From positions 61,324-125,323 of the forward strand of contig JAOASS010000015.1 in NCBI GenBank assembly GCA_030158485.1: a stretch of 64,000 bases of DNA, given 5' to 3'. Under the pieces are notes generated by a model. That model ran no database searches and was not told the DNA's origin. It saw nothing but the letters and a program-made list of their open reading frames with translations. A program made the translations under genes and the position numbers. Origin of the DNA: Pseudobdellovibrionaceae bacterium. GTDB taxonomy: Bacteria > Bdellovibrionota > Bdellovibrionia > Bdellovibrionales > Bdellovibrionaceae. Below, piece by piece: positions 42,774 through 51,207 of this stretch (positions within the stretch are counted from its first letter, which is position 1; every line of letters begins with the position of its first letter).

Positions 42774-45182
42774 CTAGGCGGCGGCGGCAGGTGTTTTTTG
42801 CTTTTTTCCGCCTGATTTGGGCTGTGTGTTTTTCTTACTTTGAGTTGCTTTTTCGAATACAACGGCAAACACTTCGTCTAAATTTTCAGCCAAAATGAAA
42901 TTCATTTTTTCTCTGAATGTTTTAGGAATGTCAGCCAAGTCTTTTTGATTTGCAAAAGGGATAATAACTGTTGTGATCCCTTGGTTCAAAGCAGCTAAAC
43001 ACTTTTCACGAATTCCACCTACAGGTAGAACTCTTCCTTGTAAAGTAACTTCACCTGTCATCGCGATATCATGACGGATTGGAGTATCTGTCATCAAGCT
43101 CACCAAAGCAGATGTTAATGTAATACCAGCAGAGGGACCATCTTTTGGAATAGCACCAGCAGGTAAATGAACATGGATGTCATATTTATCAAAAAAGTCT
43201 TCTGGAATTTGCAATTCTTCCATGTGAGCTTTTGCGTATGACATGGCGGCATGAGCAGACTCTTTCATAACATCACCCAGTTGGCCGGTTAAAGCCAAAT
43301 GACCTTTGCCCTTCATTTTAAGAGCCTCAACAATCAAAACCTCGCCACCGGCTTGAGTCCAGGCAAGACCTTGAACAACTCCAATTTGCGAATCAAGTAA
43401 CTTGTCATCACGCAAGAATTTAGGTGGTCCCAACAGTTCAGGAACACTTGTATCGGTAATTTCACAGTAAGAACTTTCACCCATGACAACCATTTTAGCT
43501 ACTTTTCGACAAACGGAACCGATCTCTCTTTCAAGATTTCGAAGACCTGCTTCTCGAGTGTAACCTGCGATCACGGCTTTGATTCCATTATCCGTGAAAC
43601 TAATATTTTTTGCCGTCAGACCATTGTTTTCGATTTGTCGCGGAATTAAATGTTTTTTTGTGATCAAGAGCTTATCATTTTCTGTATAACCAGGGATGTA
43701 CAGAAGCTCCATACGATCACGCAATGCTGGTGGAATATTTTCAACCACATTAGCTGTCGCGATAAAAAGACAGTTGCTTAAATCAAAATCAACATTCAGA
43801 TAATTATCTCGAAATGTAGAGTTTTGTTCTGGGTCCAAAACTTCGAGCATTGCTGCCGAAGGATCACCTCTAAAATCGCTTCCTAATTTATCGATCTCAT
43901 CAAGAACGATAACGGGATTATTTGTTTTCGCTTGGCGCATAGCCTGAATAATTTTACCAGGCATGGCCCCAACATATGTTCTACGATGCCCACGGATTTC
44001 GGCTTCATCTTTCACGCCACCCAGAGCGATTCTAAAATATTCTCGTCCCATTGATCTTGCGATTGACTTACCAAGTGATGTTTTGCCAACGCCCGGAGGT
44101 CCTGCAAAACAAAGAATAGGACCCTTCATATCTGTTTTCAATTTTCTAACAGCTAAAAATTCTAAAATTCTATCTTTTACTTTGTGCAGTTCGTAATGGT
44201 CTTCATCTAAAATTTCTTTTGAACGTTTCAAGTCATGAATATCTTCTGTTTTTTTGCTCCAAGGAAGATCCGCCATCCAATCAAGATATGTGCGAACCAT
44301 TGTTGCCTCTGAAGCATCTGGATGCATTCGCTCTAAACGTGATAATTGCTTCAAAGCTTCAGCTTCAACGGCCGGAGACATTCCAGCATTTGTTAATTTG
44401 TTACGTAACTCTTCCATTTCTTCAGACTTCGCATCGTTTTCACCGAGCTCATTTTTAATCTGCTTCATTTGTTCGCGTAAAAAATATTCGCGTTGTGATT
44501 TAGATAAATCTTCTTTTGCTCCACCATTTGCTTTTCTTTGCGCTTGAAGAACTTCAACTTCTGCTGCTAAAAGCTCATTCACATTTTTTAGGCGCTCACA
44601 GGGATCAAGAATTTCTAATATTCTTTGTGCTTCAACTGTTTTAATTCCGATATTAGAAGCAATTAAATCAGCGATTCGACCTGAATCTTTGATGTCATCT
44701 AAAACAAGTAAAATATCGGGCGACAAAGGTTTTCCAAGAGCAATAATTCTTTCTACATATTCTTTAGTAGAACGTATCATAGCTTCAACTTCAGCTGTAG
44801 TTGCTGTGACGGCAGTGTCTTCTAATTTTTCAACGCCCACTTCGTAATGAGGCGATTGCTTTGTAAAACCTGTAATTTTACCTTTAGAAACACCTTGGAT
44901 CAAAATTTTTACGCGGCCATCAGAAAGCTTTCGCATTCTCATGATCATCGCAATTGTTCCTGTTGTATAGATATTATCTGGAGTTGGATTTTCTTCGTTA
45001 AAATCTTTTTGTGAAGCTAGAAAGATGAGTCTGTTTTTTGCAAGAGCTTCTTCGACAGCTCTGATCGAATTTTCCCGTCCTACAAAAAGGGGAATGATCA
45101 TGTAAGGAAAAACAACGATATCCCTTACTGGTAACATAGGTAGTGTTTGAGGGATCTCGAGAACCTTATCATCAAAACTCAT
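42774..45182 (-). CDS. lon: ATP-dependent protease La (Lon)
   Basis: Lon degrades misfolded and regulatory proteins in the cytoplasm. The 802-aa protein has the N-terminal substrate domain (LPMLPVRDIVVFPYM) and the AAA+ domain with Walker A GPPGVGKTSLGKSIA. The protease domain has the catalytic Ser in PKDGPSAGI and Lys in GGIREKCLAA. The C-terminal tail is Lys/Ala rich (KKQKTPAAAA). GGAGG lies 6 bases before the ATG. Two DksA-type genes lie upstream. Confidence 0.98.
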   Translation of the reverse strand: MSFDDKVLEIPQTLPMLPVRDIVVFPYMIIPLFVGRENSIRAVEEALAKNRLIFLASQKDFNEENPTPDNIYTTGTIAMIMRMRKLSDGRVKILIQGVSKGKITGFTKQSPHYEVGVEKLEDTAVTATTAEVEAMIRSTKEYVERIIALGKPLSPDILLVLDDIKDSGRIADLIASNIGIKTVEAQRILEILDPCERLKNVNELLAAEVEVLQAQRKANGGAKEDLSKSQREYFLREQMKQIKNELGENDAKSEEMEELRNKLTNAGMSPAVEAEALKQLSRLERMHPDASEATMVRTYLDWMADLPWSKKTEDIHDLKRSKEILDEDHYELHKVKDRILEFLAVRKLKTDMKGPILCFAGPPGVGKTSLGKSIARSMGREYFRIALGGVKDEAEIRGHRRTYVGAMPGKIIQAMRQAKTNNPVIVLDEIDKLGSDFRGDPSAAMLEVLDPEQNSTFRDNYLNVDFDLSNCLFIATANVVENIPPALRDRMELLYIPGYTENDKLLITKKHLIPRQIENNGLTAKNISFTDNGIKAVIAGYTREAGLRNLEREIGSVCRKVAKMVVMGESSYCEITDTSVPELLGPPKFLRDDKLLDSQIGVVQGLAWTQAGGEVLIVEALKMKGKGHLALTGQLGDVMKESAHAAMSYAKAHMEELQIPEDFFDKYDIHVHLPAGAIPKDGPSAGITLTSALVSLMTDTPIRHDIAMTGEVTLQGRVLPVGGIREKCLAALNQGITTVIIPFANQKDLADIPKTFREKMNFILAENLDEVFAVVFEKATQSKKNTQPKSGGKKQKTPAAAA

Positions 45183-45256
45183 ATAGTGCCTCCGCTAGCT
45201 CCAACTTAGATGTTTCTACGTGTAGAGTTGATCGGAGGTACAAGCAGCATGCTTTA

Positions 45257-45279
45257 AGAAAAAACGACTTTCAAAAGTC
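45257..45279 (-). terminator. Weak intrinsic terminator after the DksA-type gene
   Basis: On the minus strand a short stem (GACTT / AAGTC, 4-nt loop) is followed by GTTTTTTC. It lies about 80 bp after the DksA-type stop at 45360 and before lon. A second small stem (CTGACA / TGTCAG, 45318-45333) lies between them without a T-run. Confidence 0.45.
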
Positions 45280-45359
45280 CTGATTTTACGAGGGTTTGCG
45301 GGGCATTTAAGACAGGACTGACATCCGTGTCAGAAATCCTCATCCTTTGAGAAAAACTT

Positions 45360-45719
45360 TTATTGATACAAAGGTGATGTCGACTCTTGCTCTTCTTTGC
45401 AGGAAATACAGAGACTTGTGAAGGGTCTAGCTTGTAGGCGCTTAAGACCAATCGGATCAGAACAGCTTTCACACTGACCATAAGTCCCGTCAGCAATCTT
45501 ACTGAGTGCTTTCTCGATTTGGTGCAAGACCTGGATTTCTTTTTCACGAATTTGCAAACCAAGGTTTTGAGATTGCTCAAAAACGCTTTGTTCTGATTCG
45601 TCAGCAAGATGCAGAGAAGCCATAAGCGATTCTGTCTTGAATTCTTTTTGTCGATTAAGAATCACACTCTTTTGATCGAGTAGAGAATCTTTGATCGCAA
45701 TAATTTCGGCTGACTTCAT
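45360..45719 (-). CDS. DksA/TraR-type zinc-finger protein
   Basis: The 119-aa protein has a helical N-terminal region and a C-terminal C4 zinc site: C83, C86, C104 and C107, reading CESCSDPIG and then LCISC. This matches the DksA/TraR family, which enters the RNA polymerase secondary channel and modulates transcription, often with ppGpp. AGGGGG lies 8 bases before the ATG. The coiled-coil tip acidic motif typical of DksA proper is not obvious, so a family call is safer than dksA itself. Confidence 0.85.
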   Translation of the reverse strand: MKSAEIIAIKDSLLDQKSVILNRQKEFKTESLMASLHLADESEQSVFEQSQNLGLQIREKEIQVLHQIEKALSKIADGTYGQCESCSDPIGLKRLQARPFTSLCISCKEEQESTSPLYQ

Positions 45720-45827
45720 TCAATATCCCCCTTGGATGATTTCACCGAATAACAATAGAGTTAAACAATGGCGGCATCTTACGAATACACAGAATGATGT
45801 CACTAAAAAAATTAGTTTGCTTTATAG

Positions 45828-46202
45828 TTAAGCAAATCTCTTTCGCACTGCCTCTCTGATTTCTGCACCTTCAATGCTGAGTCGTGTCCAAGGTAATGCC
45901 ATGAGTCTTTCAATTTCAATATTCTCTTCTGTTTCTTCACATATACCAAAAGTTCCCAGTTCCATTCTTGAAAAAGCACTTTCAATTTCAAAAAGTTGTT
46001 CTCGAATTTTATTTTGAAAAGTAAGTAAAGAGTGTTCAGCCAGCTGTGCAATTGTTTGATCGATTTCATCGCCACTCAGGTCAACACCTTTTTTAATTTC
46101 TTCCTGTTGATGACGAAGTCTATTGATTAAGTTGGCTTTTTCCAGCGCAAGTTTTTTCCTACACTCCAAAATGATTTCAGATTTGAGTTTACTGCGAATC
46201 AT
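45828..46202 (-). CDS. DksA/TraR-like protein with a lost zinc site
   Basis: The 124-aa protein matches its downstream neighbour in length and layout: a long helical hairpin, then LGTFGICEETEENIEIERLMALPWTRLSIEGAE-type ending (residues 82-114). The segment aligns with the zinc finger, but only C88 remains of the four cysteines. Some DksA relatives work without a full set of cysteines. It is likely a paralogue with its own role in RNA polymerase control. A run of six G lies upstream of the ATG as ribosome-binding site. Confidence 0.72.
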   Translation of the reverse strand: MIRSKLKSEIILECRKKLALEKANLINRLRHQQEEIKKGVDLSGDEIDQTIAQLAEHSLLTFQNKIREQLFEIESAFSRMELGTFGICEETEENIEIERLMALPWTRLSIEGAEIREAVRKRFA

Positions 46203-46285
46203 AACAACCCCCCATCAGCGATGAATCTTAATTGAATCACCATTGGGAGATATGACGGGCCTAGCCAGAGGTACGGGTTAAAAAA

Positions 46286-47884
46286 TTATTCGACCGTATC
46301 AAGAGGTATAACTTCTCCTTTTCGGAGAGTTAAGGAATACAGGGGTCTTAAGACTTCTCTGGTTGGAGACATGTTTAAAGGACCAACAGCGCCTGGAAAA
46401 TTTTCCAAATCCATTAAAGCCGAAGCGACTTCTCGACGAGAATCCGAGCCTTTTAAAATAAGGCCCCTCAGGATCAGAGCGCTTTCATAGGCTTGAATTT
46501 CCATCATGGTGGGGTCATCGCGAAAGAGACTTTTAAATTCTGCAACAAAACGTGAATTTTTTGCAGCTGATGAGTTTTGAATAAAACCGTCAACAAAAAG
46601 AAGTGAGTTTTGAAAGTGACCGGCTCTTCTTGCAAGGCCAGGACTGTTCCAAAGATTTGTTCCAAGTAAGTGAATATCTTTGACTCCGACGTATGATAAA
46701 AAAGCAGAAATTTGTCCCATATTTTTGGCGCTGTCAGGAATGAAAACAGCATCAAAGTTGATCACAGGATCTAATATATCTTCGGCGCTGATATTTTCTC
46801 GAGAAGATCTTTTATTTGCTTTTTGCGAAAATTCTTTTTGTTTTGCTTTGTATTCTTCGAGTCTTGCTTCAATATAAAACTTACCGACTAACTTTTGGCA
46901 AACATGTTTGTGATCTGTTGAGCTTGGGTCATAAGTTTGTGCTGCCGTGATTTCACCACCTCGAACCAAAACTTCGTCCCAAAAAATATTGGCGGACTCA
47001 ACACCGTAAGCATCGTTGGGATAAAGAACTGCGAATTTTCTCATGCCATATTGGGTCATTGCGGTATGAACAAGATGATGAATTTGCATTTCAGGAGTGA
47101 GCGAGTTGCGATAAACGAACGGACTTACGTCTGTTAGGCCTGAACGCTGTGAAAGCGTCATAAGCGGCACGCCAAGCTCATCAGCTTTTAGAGCGGCGCT
47201 TTCGGCTTCTCGAGATGAAAGCGCGCCAAGAACGGCGACAACGTTATCTTCACGTACCAAGCGTTCGACGCCCCTTCTGGCTTTATCGGGATTGCTTTGG
47301 GTGTCGATAACCGCAAGCTGAAAATTACTTTTTCCGTAATGAAGTCCCAAACCCATTTCAATGGCTTTTAATGTTCTTTGCCCAACGGCCGCACTTCTGC
47401 CAGTTAATGGAAGGATAGCACCAATTGTTGTTGAAGAGACGCGCTCTAACGATTTTAAAAGATCTAAATTGTTTTTAGATTGTTGAGCCCAAATTGTGCC
47501 CTGCCCCTGGTCCATGACTTGATTAAAATAGTTCAACGCCATTTCTCTATTTCTTCGAGCCATTTCTTGTTCACCTAGGCGGTAGAGAATTTCAATTTTT
47601 TGAGGGCCGTATTGTGGGTCTTGAAGTGAAGACCTGAGCTGATCAGGGTTGAGGCTTCTCCAGTCTGGAGTCTGTGTGATACCAGCCGCTTGGGATTCGG
47701 ATTGCGATACCGAAGATCGTGAATCTAATCCAGGCGGATTAACAGGTCTTTTAGGAGGTAGTATCTGAGGAGAACTGCTTCCATATCCAACTGTGGACCT
47801 TGATCCACGAGAGGATCGTTTTGTGCTGACAGAGCAAGAAATTAAAACGGCTGAGATCGCTAAAAGGATTATTAATTTTTTCAT
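46286..47884 (-). CDS. LpoA-like / periplasmic-binding lipoprotein
   Basis: The 532-aa protein has a lipoprotein signal (AVLISC, Cys at residue 17), a Ser/Pro/Gln-rich linker and a short helical TPR-like region (about 75-150). A type I periplasmic-binding fold follows, opening [25 protein letters not shown]. This arrangement is shared by LpoA, the outer-membrane activator of penicillin-binding protein 1A, and by amino-acid transporter binding proteins. With no transporter genes nearby, an LpoA-like role in peptidoglycan synthesis is plausible but unproved. Its start overlaps the dnaJ stop by 4 bp. Confidence 0.7.
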   Translation of the reverse strand: MKKLIILLAISAVLISCSVSTKRSSRGSRSTVGYGSSSPQILPPKRPVNPPGLDSRSSVSQSESQAAGITQTPDWRSLNPDQLRSSLQDPQYGPQKIEILYRLGEQEMARRNREMALNYFNQVMDQGQGTIWAQQSKNNLDLLKSLERVSSTTIGAILPLTGRSAAVGQRTLKAIEMGLGLHYGKSNFQLAVIDTQSNPDKARRGVERLVREDNVVAVLGALSSREAESAALKADELGVPLMTLSQRSGLTDVSPFVYRNSLTPEMQIHHLVHTAMTQYGMRKFAVLYPNDAYGVESANIFWDEVLVRGGEITAAQTYDPSSTDHKHVCQKLVGKFYIEARLEEYKAKQKEFSQKANKRSSRENISAEDILDPVINFDAVFIPDSAKNMGQISAFLSYVGVKDIHLLGTNLWNSPGLARRAGHFQNSLLFVDGFIQNSSAAKNSRFVAEFKSLFRDDPTMMEIQAYESALILRGLILKGSDSRREVASALMDLENFPGAVGPLNMSPTREVLRPLYSLTLRKGEVIPLDTVE

Positions 47885-48858
47885 TTTCTGGTCCTCATAA
47901 AATCGGCCATCTTCTTTTTGTATTCTACGACGCCTTCGGGTTCGCCAATTTTAGCCGCTAATTTTTCAACGAGTTCGATTTCTTCCTGAGTCAGCCTGGC
48001 CGGGGTAACAAGTTGAATCTTCACTAACATATCACCAGCGCCAAAACTTCCAAGTCTAGGAAAACCTTTGGCTTTCAAGCGAAAGGTTTGACCAGAAGAA
48101 GTCCCTGGTGGAATTTTTAAAACAGATTTTCCAGTTAGCGTAGGAATTTCGATGGAAGTGCCAAGTAAAGCATCGGTAAAATTAAGCGGAACATCCAATA
48201 ACACATCATTTTCTTCACGACTAAAAAAAGCATGGGGTTGAATTTGCACAATCACATAAAGATCACCAGCCAGCCCACCGCTTCCAGGGGAATCACCTTC
48301 ATTAGAAAGTTTGAGCTTTTGATTTTCTTTGACGCCCGCTGGAACGTTAACGGAAAGCTTAGTTGTTTCATTATTAACGCCCTTTTGGCGCACAAAAGAA
48401 ATTAACTTTTCACATCCCGAAGCGGCTTCTTCAAAAGTAATTGAAAGAGTATAACGTAAGTCAGCGCCGCGTGACGGTCGACGTGATCTCGCTTTTCCTG
48501 AAAAAAAATCTCCGAAGACATCTCCGAAAATATCTTGAAATTGTTCGGGGTCTCCTTGGAATTGGCCACCACCTCGGCCACCTTGTCGAAAGCCTTCAAA
48601 TCCCCCAGCAGCGCTGCCGAAACCGCTATAGTTTTGAAAGTCTGAACTTCCAAATTGGTCATAACTTTTTCGTTTTTGTTCATCACTTAAAGTTTCATAA
48701 GCTTCTGTGATTTCTTTGAACTTATCTTCAGCTTTTTTATTTCCAGGATTCTTGTCTGGGTGATATTGGATTGCGAGCTTTCGATAGGCTTTTTTGAGCT
48801 CATCAGAAGTTGCCGTTCGCGGCACGCCCAGAATAGAGTAGAAATCTTTTTTTGCCAT
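47881..48858 (-). CDS. DnaJ-type co-chaperone lacking the zinc finger
   Basis: The 325-aa protein has an N-terminal J domain with the HPD motif (YHPDKN) and a Gly/Phe-rich region (about 73-115). The C-terminal peptide-binding domains follow directly, so the CxxCxGxG zinc repeats are absent. It is thus of the CbpA/DnaJ type B form. It would stimulate DnaK and pass it substrates. It is coupled to grpE (shared base TAATG) and overlaps the lipoprotein gene downstream. dnaK is not in the window. Confidence 0.92.
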   Translation of the reverse strand: MAKKDFYSILGVPRTATSDELKKAYRKLAIQYHPDKNPGNKKAEDKFKEITEAYETLSDEQKRKSYDQFGSSDFQNYSGFGSAAGGFEGFRQGGRGGGQFQGDPEQFQDIFGDVFGDFFSGKARSRRPSRGADLRYTLSITFEEAASGCEKLISFVRQKGVNNETTKLSVNVPAGVKENQKLKLSNEGDSPGSGGLAGDLYVIVQIQPHAFFSREENDVLLDVPLNFTDALLGTSIEIPTLTGKSVLKIPPGTSSGQTFRLKAKGFPRLGSFGAGDMLVKIQLVTPARLTQEEIELVEKLAAKIGEPEGVVEYKKKMADFMRTRK

Positions 48859-49379
48859 TAAGCCTCTGGTTTGCGAGCAATAATGACTCTTCCTACGCGC
48901 AAAATTTTATCATGATATTTATAAGGTTTTTCGAAAACGCGTAAAACATGTCCGTCTGGGATAAGGTCGGTGGGTTCGCTACCAAGAGCTTCATGAATTG
49001 CAGGATCAAAAGGTTGCTTTTCGGAAGAAATTTCTTTGATACCATGCTTGTCTAATAATGACTTAAGTTCTTTTGAAGTCATTTCAACACCCTTGACGTA
49101 TGTATCAAGAGATTCAGGCTTTACTTCTAACGATAAAGCACGATCAAAATTATCCACAATTCCAAGCAGATCTTTAGCTAAGCGTTCACCAGCATATTTC
49201 ATAAGATCTGAACGTTCTTTGACGGCATGTCGTTTATAGTTTTCAAATTCAGCTCTTAAGTATAAAAAATCATTTTTATACTTTTCAGCTTCAGCTTGTA
49301 GCTTTTCGAGTTCAGAAATTTCGTGTTTATCGGCCCCGTTTACGGAGCTCTTTTCACTGGCTTGATCATGATCAGACAC
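48858..49379 (-). CDS. grpE: Nucleotide exchange factor GrpE
   Basis: GrpE releases ADP from DnaK. The 173-aa protein has the long N-terminal helix ([23 protein letters not shown]) and the beta-wing end reading [41 protein letters not shown], with family residues throughout. The start is GTG 49379 preceded by AAGGGGATG. No CIRCE heat-shock operator is visible upstream. Confidence 0.95.
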   Translation of the reverse strand: MSDHDQASEKSSVNGADKHEISELEKLQAEAEKYKNDFLYLRAEFENYKRHAVKERSDLMKYAGERLAKDLLGIVDNFDRALSLEVKPESLDTYVKGVEMTSKELKSLLDKHGIKEISSEKQPFDPAIHEALGSEPTDLIPDGHVLRVFEKPYKYHDKILRVGRVIIARKPEA

Positions 49380-49545
49380 GGCGCATCCCCTTGATTAAAT
49401 GACACTCTAACTTTGTGTAGTCATTGGCTTTTGTCAACCCGACCAACGCTCTCAAATAAATAGAGGCGGCGCACAAGTTGGTATTTAAGAAGATTTTCTC
49501 GTGACCTGAGGTCTTGTGTTGTTAACCTGTCAAAGGGTGTTAACT

Positions 49546-50025
49546 ATGAAATCAATTGTATGGGCTTTAACAGTCTTGATTTTAACGGCATGCGAAGATT
49601 TTTGCCAGTCGGAAGTCATTGAAACAACACAGCTCACAAATAAAACAACACAAGATCTTGAAATTGAGCTTTGTAAAATCCCTTATCAACAATTGACAGG
49701 CAAGCCTGATGATAAAACAGCAACAAAAAGTGGAAACTTTGTATTTAGTATTTTAAAGAATCAAGATGGGACAATGTTGCTTGATAGCTACCCTCTCAGT
49801 TTAAAGAAGGATAGCCAGGACAAATGCCCTCAAGAATTGCCTCCTAGCTACAATAGCCAAGTGTTTTTAACTTCTAAAAGTTTTTTTCAAGTAAAACTTT
49901 GCCGTGATACTCAAGATCCAGTGAAAGTCATGGTCATCAGTTTGACTTCAAGTTGTCCAGCGGGAACAACAGCACAAGCTCAAGTTCTTGCGAATTGTAA
50001 TGAAACAAGTTTGATTGAAAATTAG
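49546..50025 (+). CDS. Hypothetical lipoprotein
   Basis: From ATG 49546 the protein has 159 aa, with AAAGGG upstream. It has a lipoprotein signal ending ILTAC (Cys at residue 16) and then a small domain rich in Thr, Gln and Lys with about seven cysteines, probably disulfide-linked outside the cytoplasm. I recognise no family. It is divergent from grpE and its stop interlocks with hemW's. Confidence 0.6.
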   Translation: MKSIVWALTVLILTACEDFCQSEVIETTQLTNKTTQDLEIELCKIPYQQLTGKPDDKTATKSGNFVFSILKNQDGTMLLDSYPLSLKKDSQDKCPQELPPSYNSQVFLTSKSFFQVKLCRDTQDPVKVMVISLTSSCPAGTTAQAQVLANCNETSLIEN

Positions 50026-51185
50026 GTTTCTTTTAAAAAAGTTAAAGCTAAGAAAACCTGATTACTTAAGACAACTCCGTCTTCAGTTAATTTAAAGCCA
50101 GTATTATTTTTTTCGAGCCAATTTTTTTCAACTAAAGTTTGGCAAATATTTTGAATTTTTAAAGCTTGTGTCGCATTAAATTTTTTTGTTACAGCCGTCA
50201 TATCAAGACCAGAAAGCATTCTTAAAGAGGTATGACAATAATCTGTCATCGCCTGATGACGTTGTAAATTTTCAAATTGTGTGTCTGGCAATTCGAGTGG
50301 TGATGAAGTTGATGTTCCTTCTTTAATTTGCTTTTCATAATCATCGATTGATCTGACATTCCAAAATCTGACACCATATTCAGTCATTTTAGAATAAGAG
50401 TGAGAACTCAGCCCAAGTCCCCACCATTCTTGGTCAATCCAATAAAGAGTGTTGTGCTTAGATTCAAAACCGGGTTTTGCAAAATTTGAAATTTCATACT
50501 GAAGATAGCCTGCATTTTTTAATGTCGAAGCAATGACTTCGAACATTTCGACTTGTTTGTCGTCATCCGGCCTGCCTGCGGACAAAGGATTTTCTTTTGG
50601 AACTGTTAAACAATACGGCGAGACATGTGGAGGATCAAATTTTAGAACATAATCGAGATCACGCTTAAGGTCATCCATCGTTTGTCCAGGCAGTGCAAAA
50701 AGAAGGTCAAATGAGTAATTCACTTGATAGCTTTTAAGAAACAAGAGCGTTTCTTCGGTTTGCAGCGCTGTGTGTTCACGTTTTACTTTTTTAAGCTGAA
50801 CATTGTCAAACGTCTGTGCTCCGACGCTAAATCGATTTACTCCGCTTTGAAGATAAATTTCCATCTTTTTTCTATTTAAAGTAGCGGGATTAATTTCGAT
50901 AGTGACTTCTGTATCTGGACCACGAGTAAAACCATGCTTTTCAAGACCCTGGATCATTTGTACTATATTTTCAGGATCAACTAAGGACGGAGTTCCCCCG
51001 CCGAAGTAGATGGTATTCAAAAATTTTGGAGAGAAAAAAGATTTTTTTTGCTCCATTTCTTGAAGCACAAGCTGAGTGTATTTTTCGGGTGGCAATATCT
51101 GTGATTGTTCGTAGGTTGCGAAATCACAGTAAGTGCAACGCTGAAGACAGTAGGGAATATGAAAATAGACTCCGAATTGTTCCAT
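50022..51185 (-). CDS. hemW: Radical SAM haem chaperone HemW
   Basis: HemW-type proteins carry haem and belong to the coproporphyrinogen-oxidase-like radical SAM family. The cluster motif is CLQRCTYCDF, preceded by VYFHIPY, followed by IYFGGGTPSL and SVGAQTF. Start ATG 51185 gives 387 aa with the motif near the N-terminus as usual. ATG 51209 and TTG 51227 are in frame but run into the divergent M16 gene; none has a clear ribosome-binding site. Confidence 0.88.
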   Translation of the reverse strand: MEQFGVYFHIPYCLQRCTYCDFATYEQSQILPPEKYTQLVLQEMEQKKSFFSPKFLNTIYFGGGTPSLVDPENIVQMIQGLEKHGFTRGPDTEVTIEINPATLNRKKMEIYLQSGVNRFSVGAQTFDNVQLKKVKREHTALQTEETLLFLKSYQVNYSFDLLFALPGQTMDDLKRDLDYVLKFDPPHVSPYCLTVPKENPLSAGRPDDDKQVEMFEVIASTLKNAGYLQYEISNFAKPGFESKHNTLYWIDQEWWGLGLSSHSYSKMTEYGVRFWNVRSIDDYEKQIKEGTSTSSPLELPDTQFENLQRHQAMTDYCHTSLRMLSGLDMTAVTKKFNATQALKIQNICQTLVEKNWLEKNNTGFKLTEDGVVLSNQVFLALTFLKET

Positions 51186-51207
51186 AACTAAGTTAGAGGT
51201 GTAGTTC

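Noticed and set aside
45254-45607. A 117-codon minus-strand frame overlapping the DksA-type gene
   Set aside because: It is another reading frame of the same DNA; the zinc-finger frame at 45360-45719 has the family motif and a good ribosome-binding site.
49380-49515. CIRCE or other heat-shock operator before grpE
   Set aside because: No TTAGCACTC-N9-GAGTGCTAA pattern is visible on either strand.
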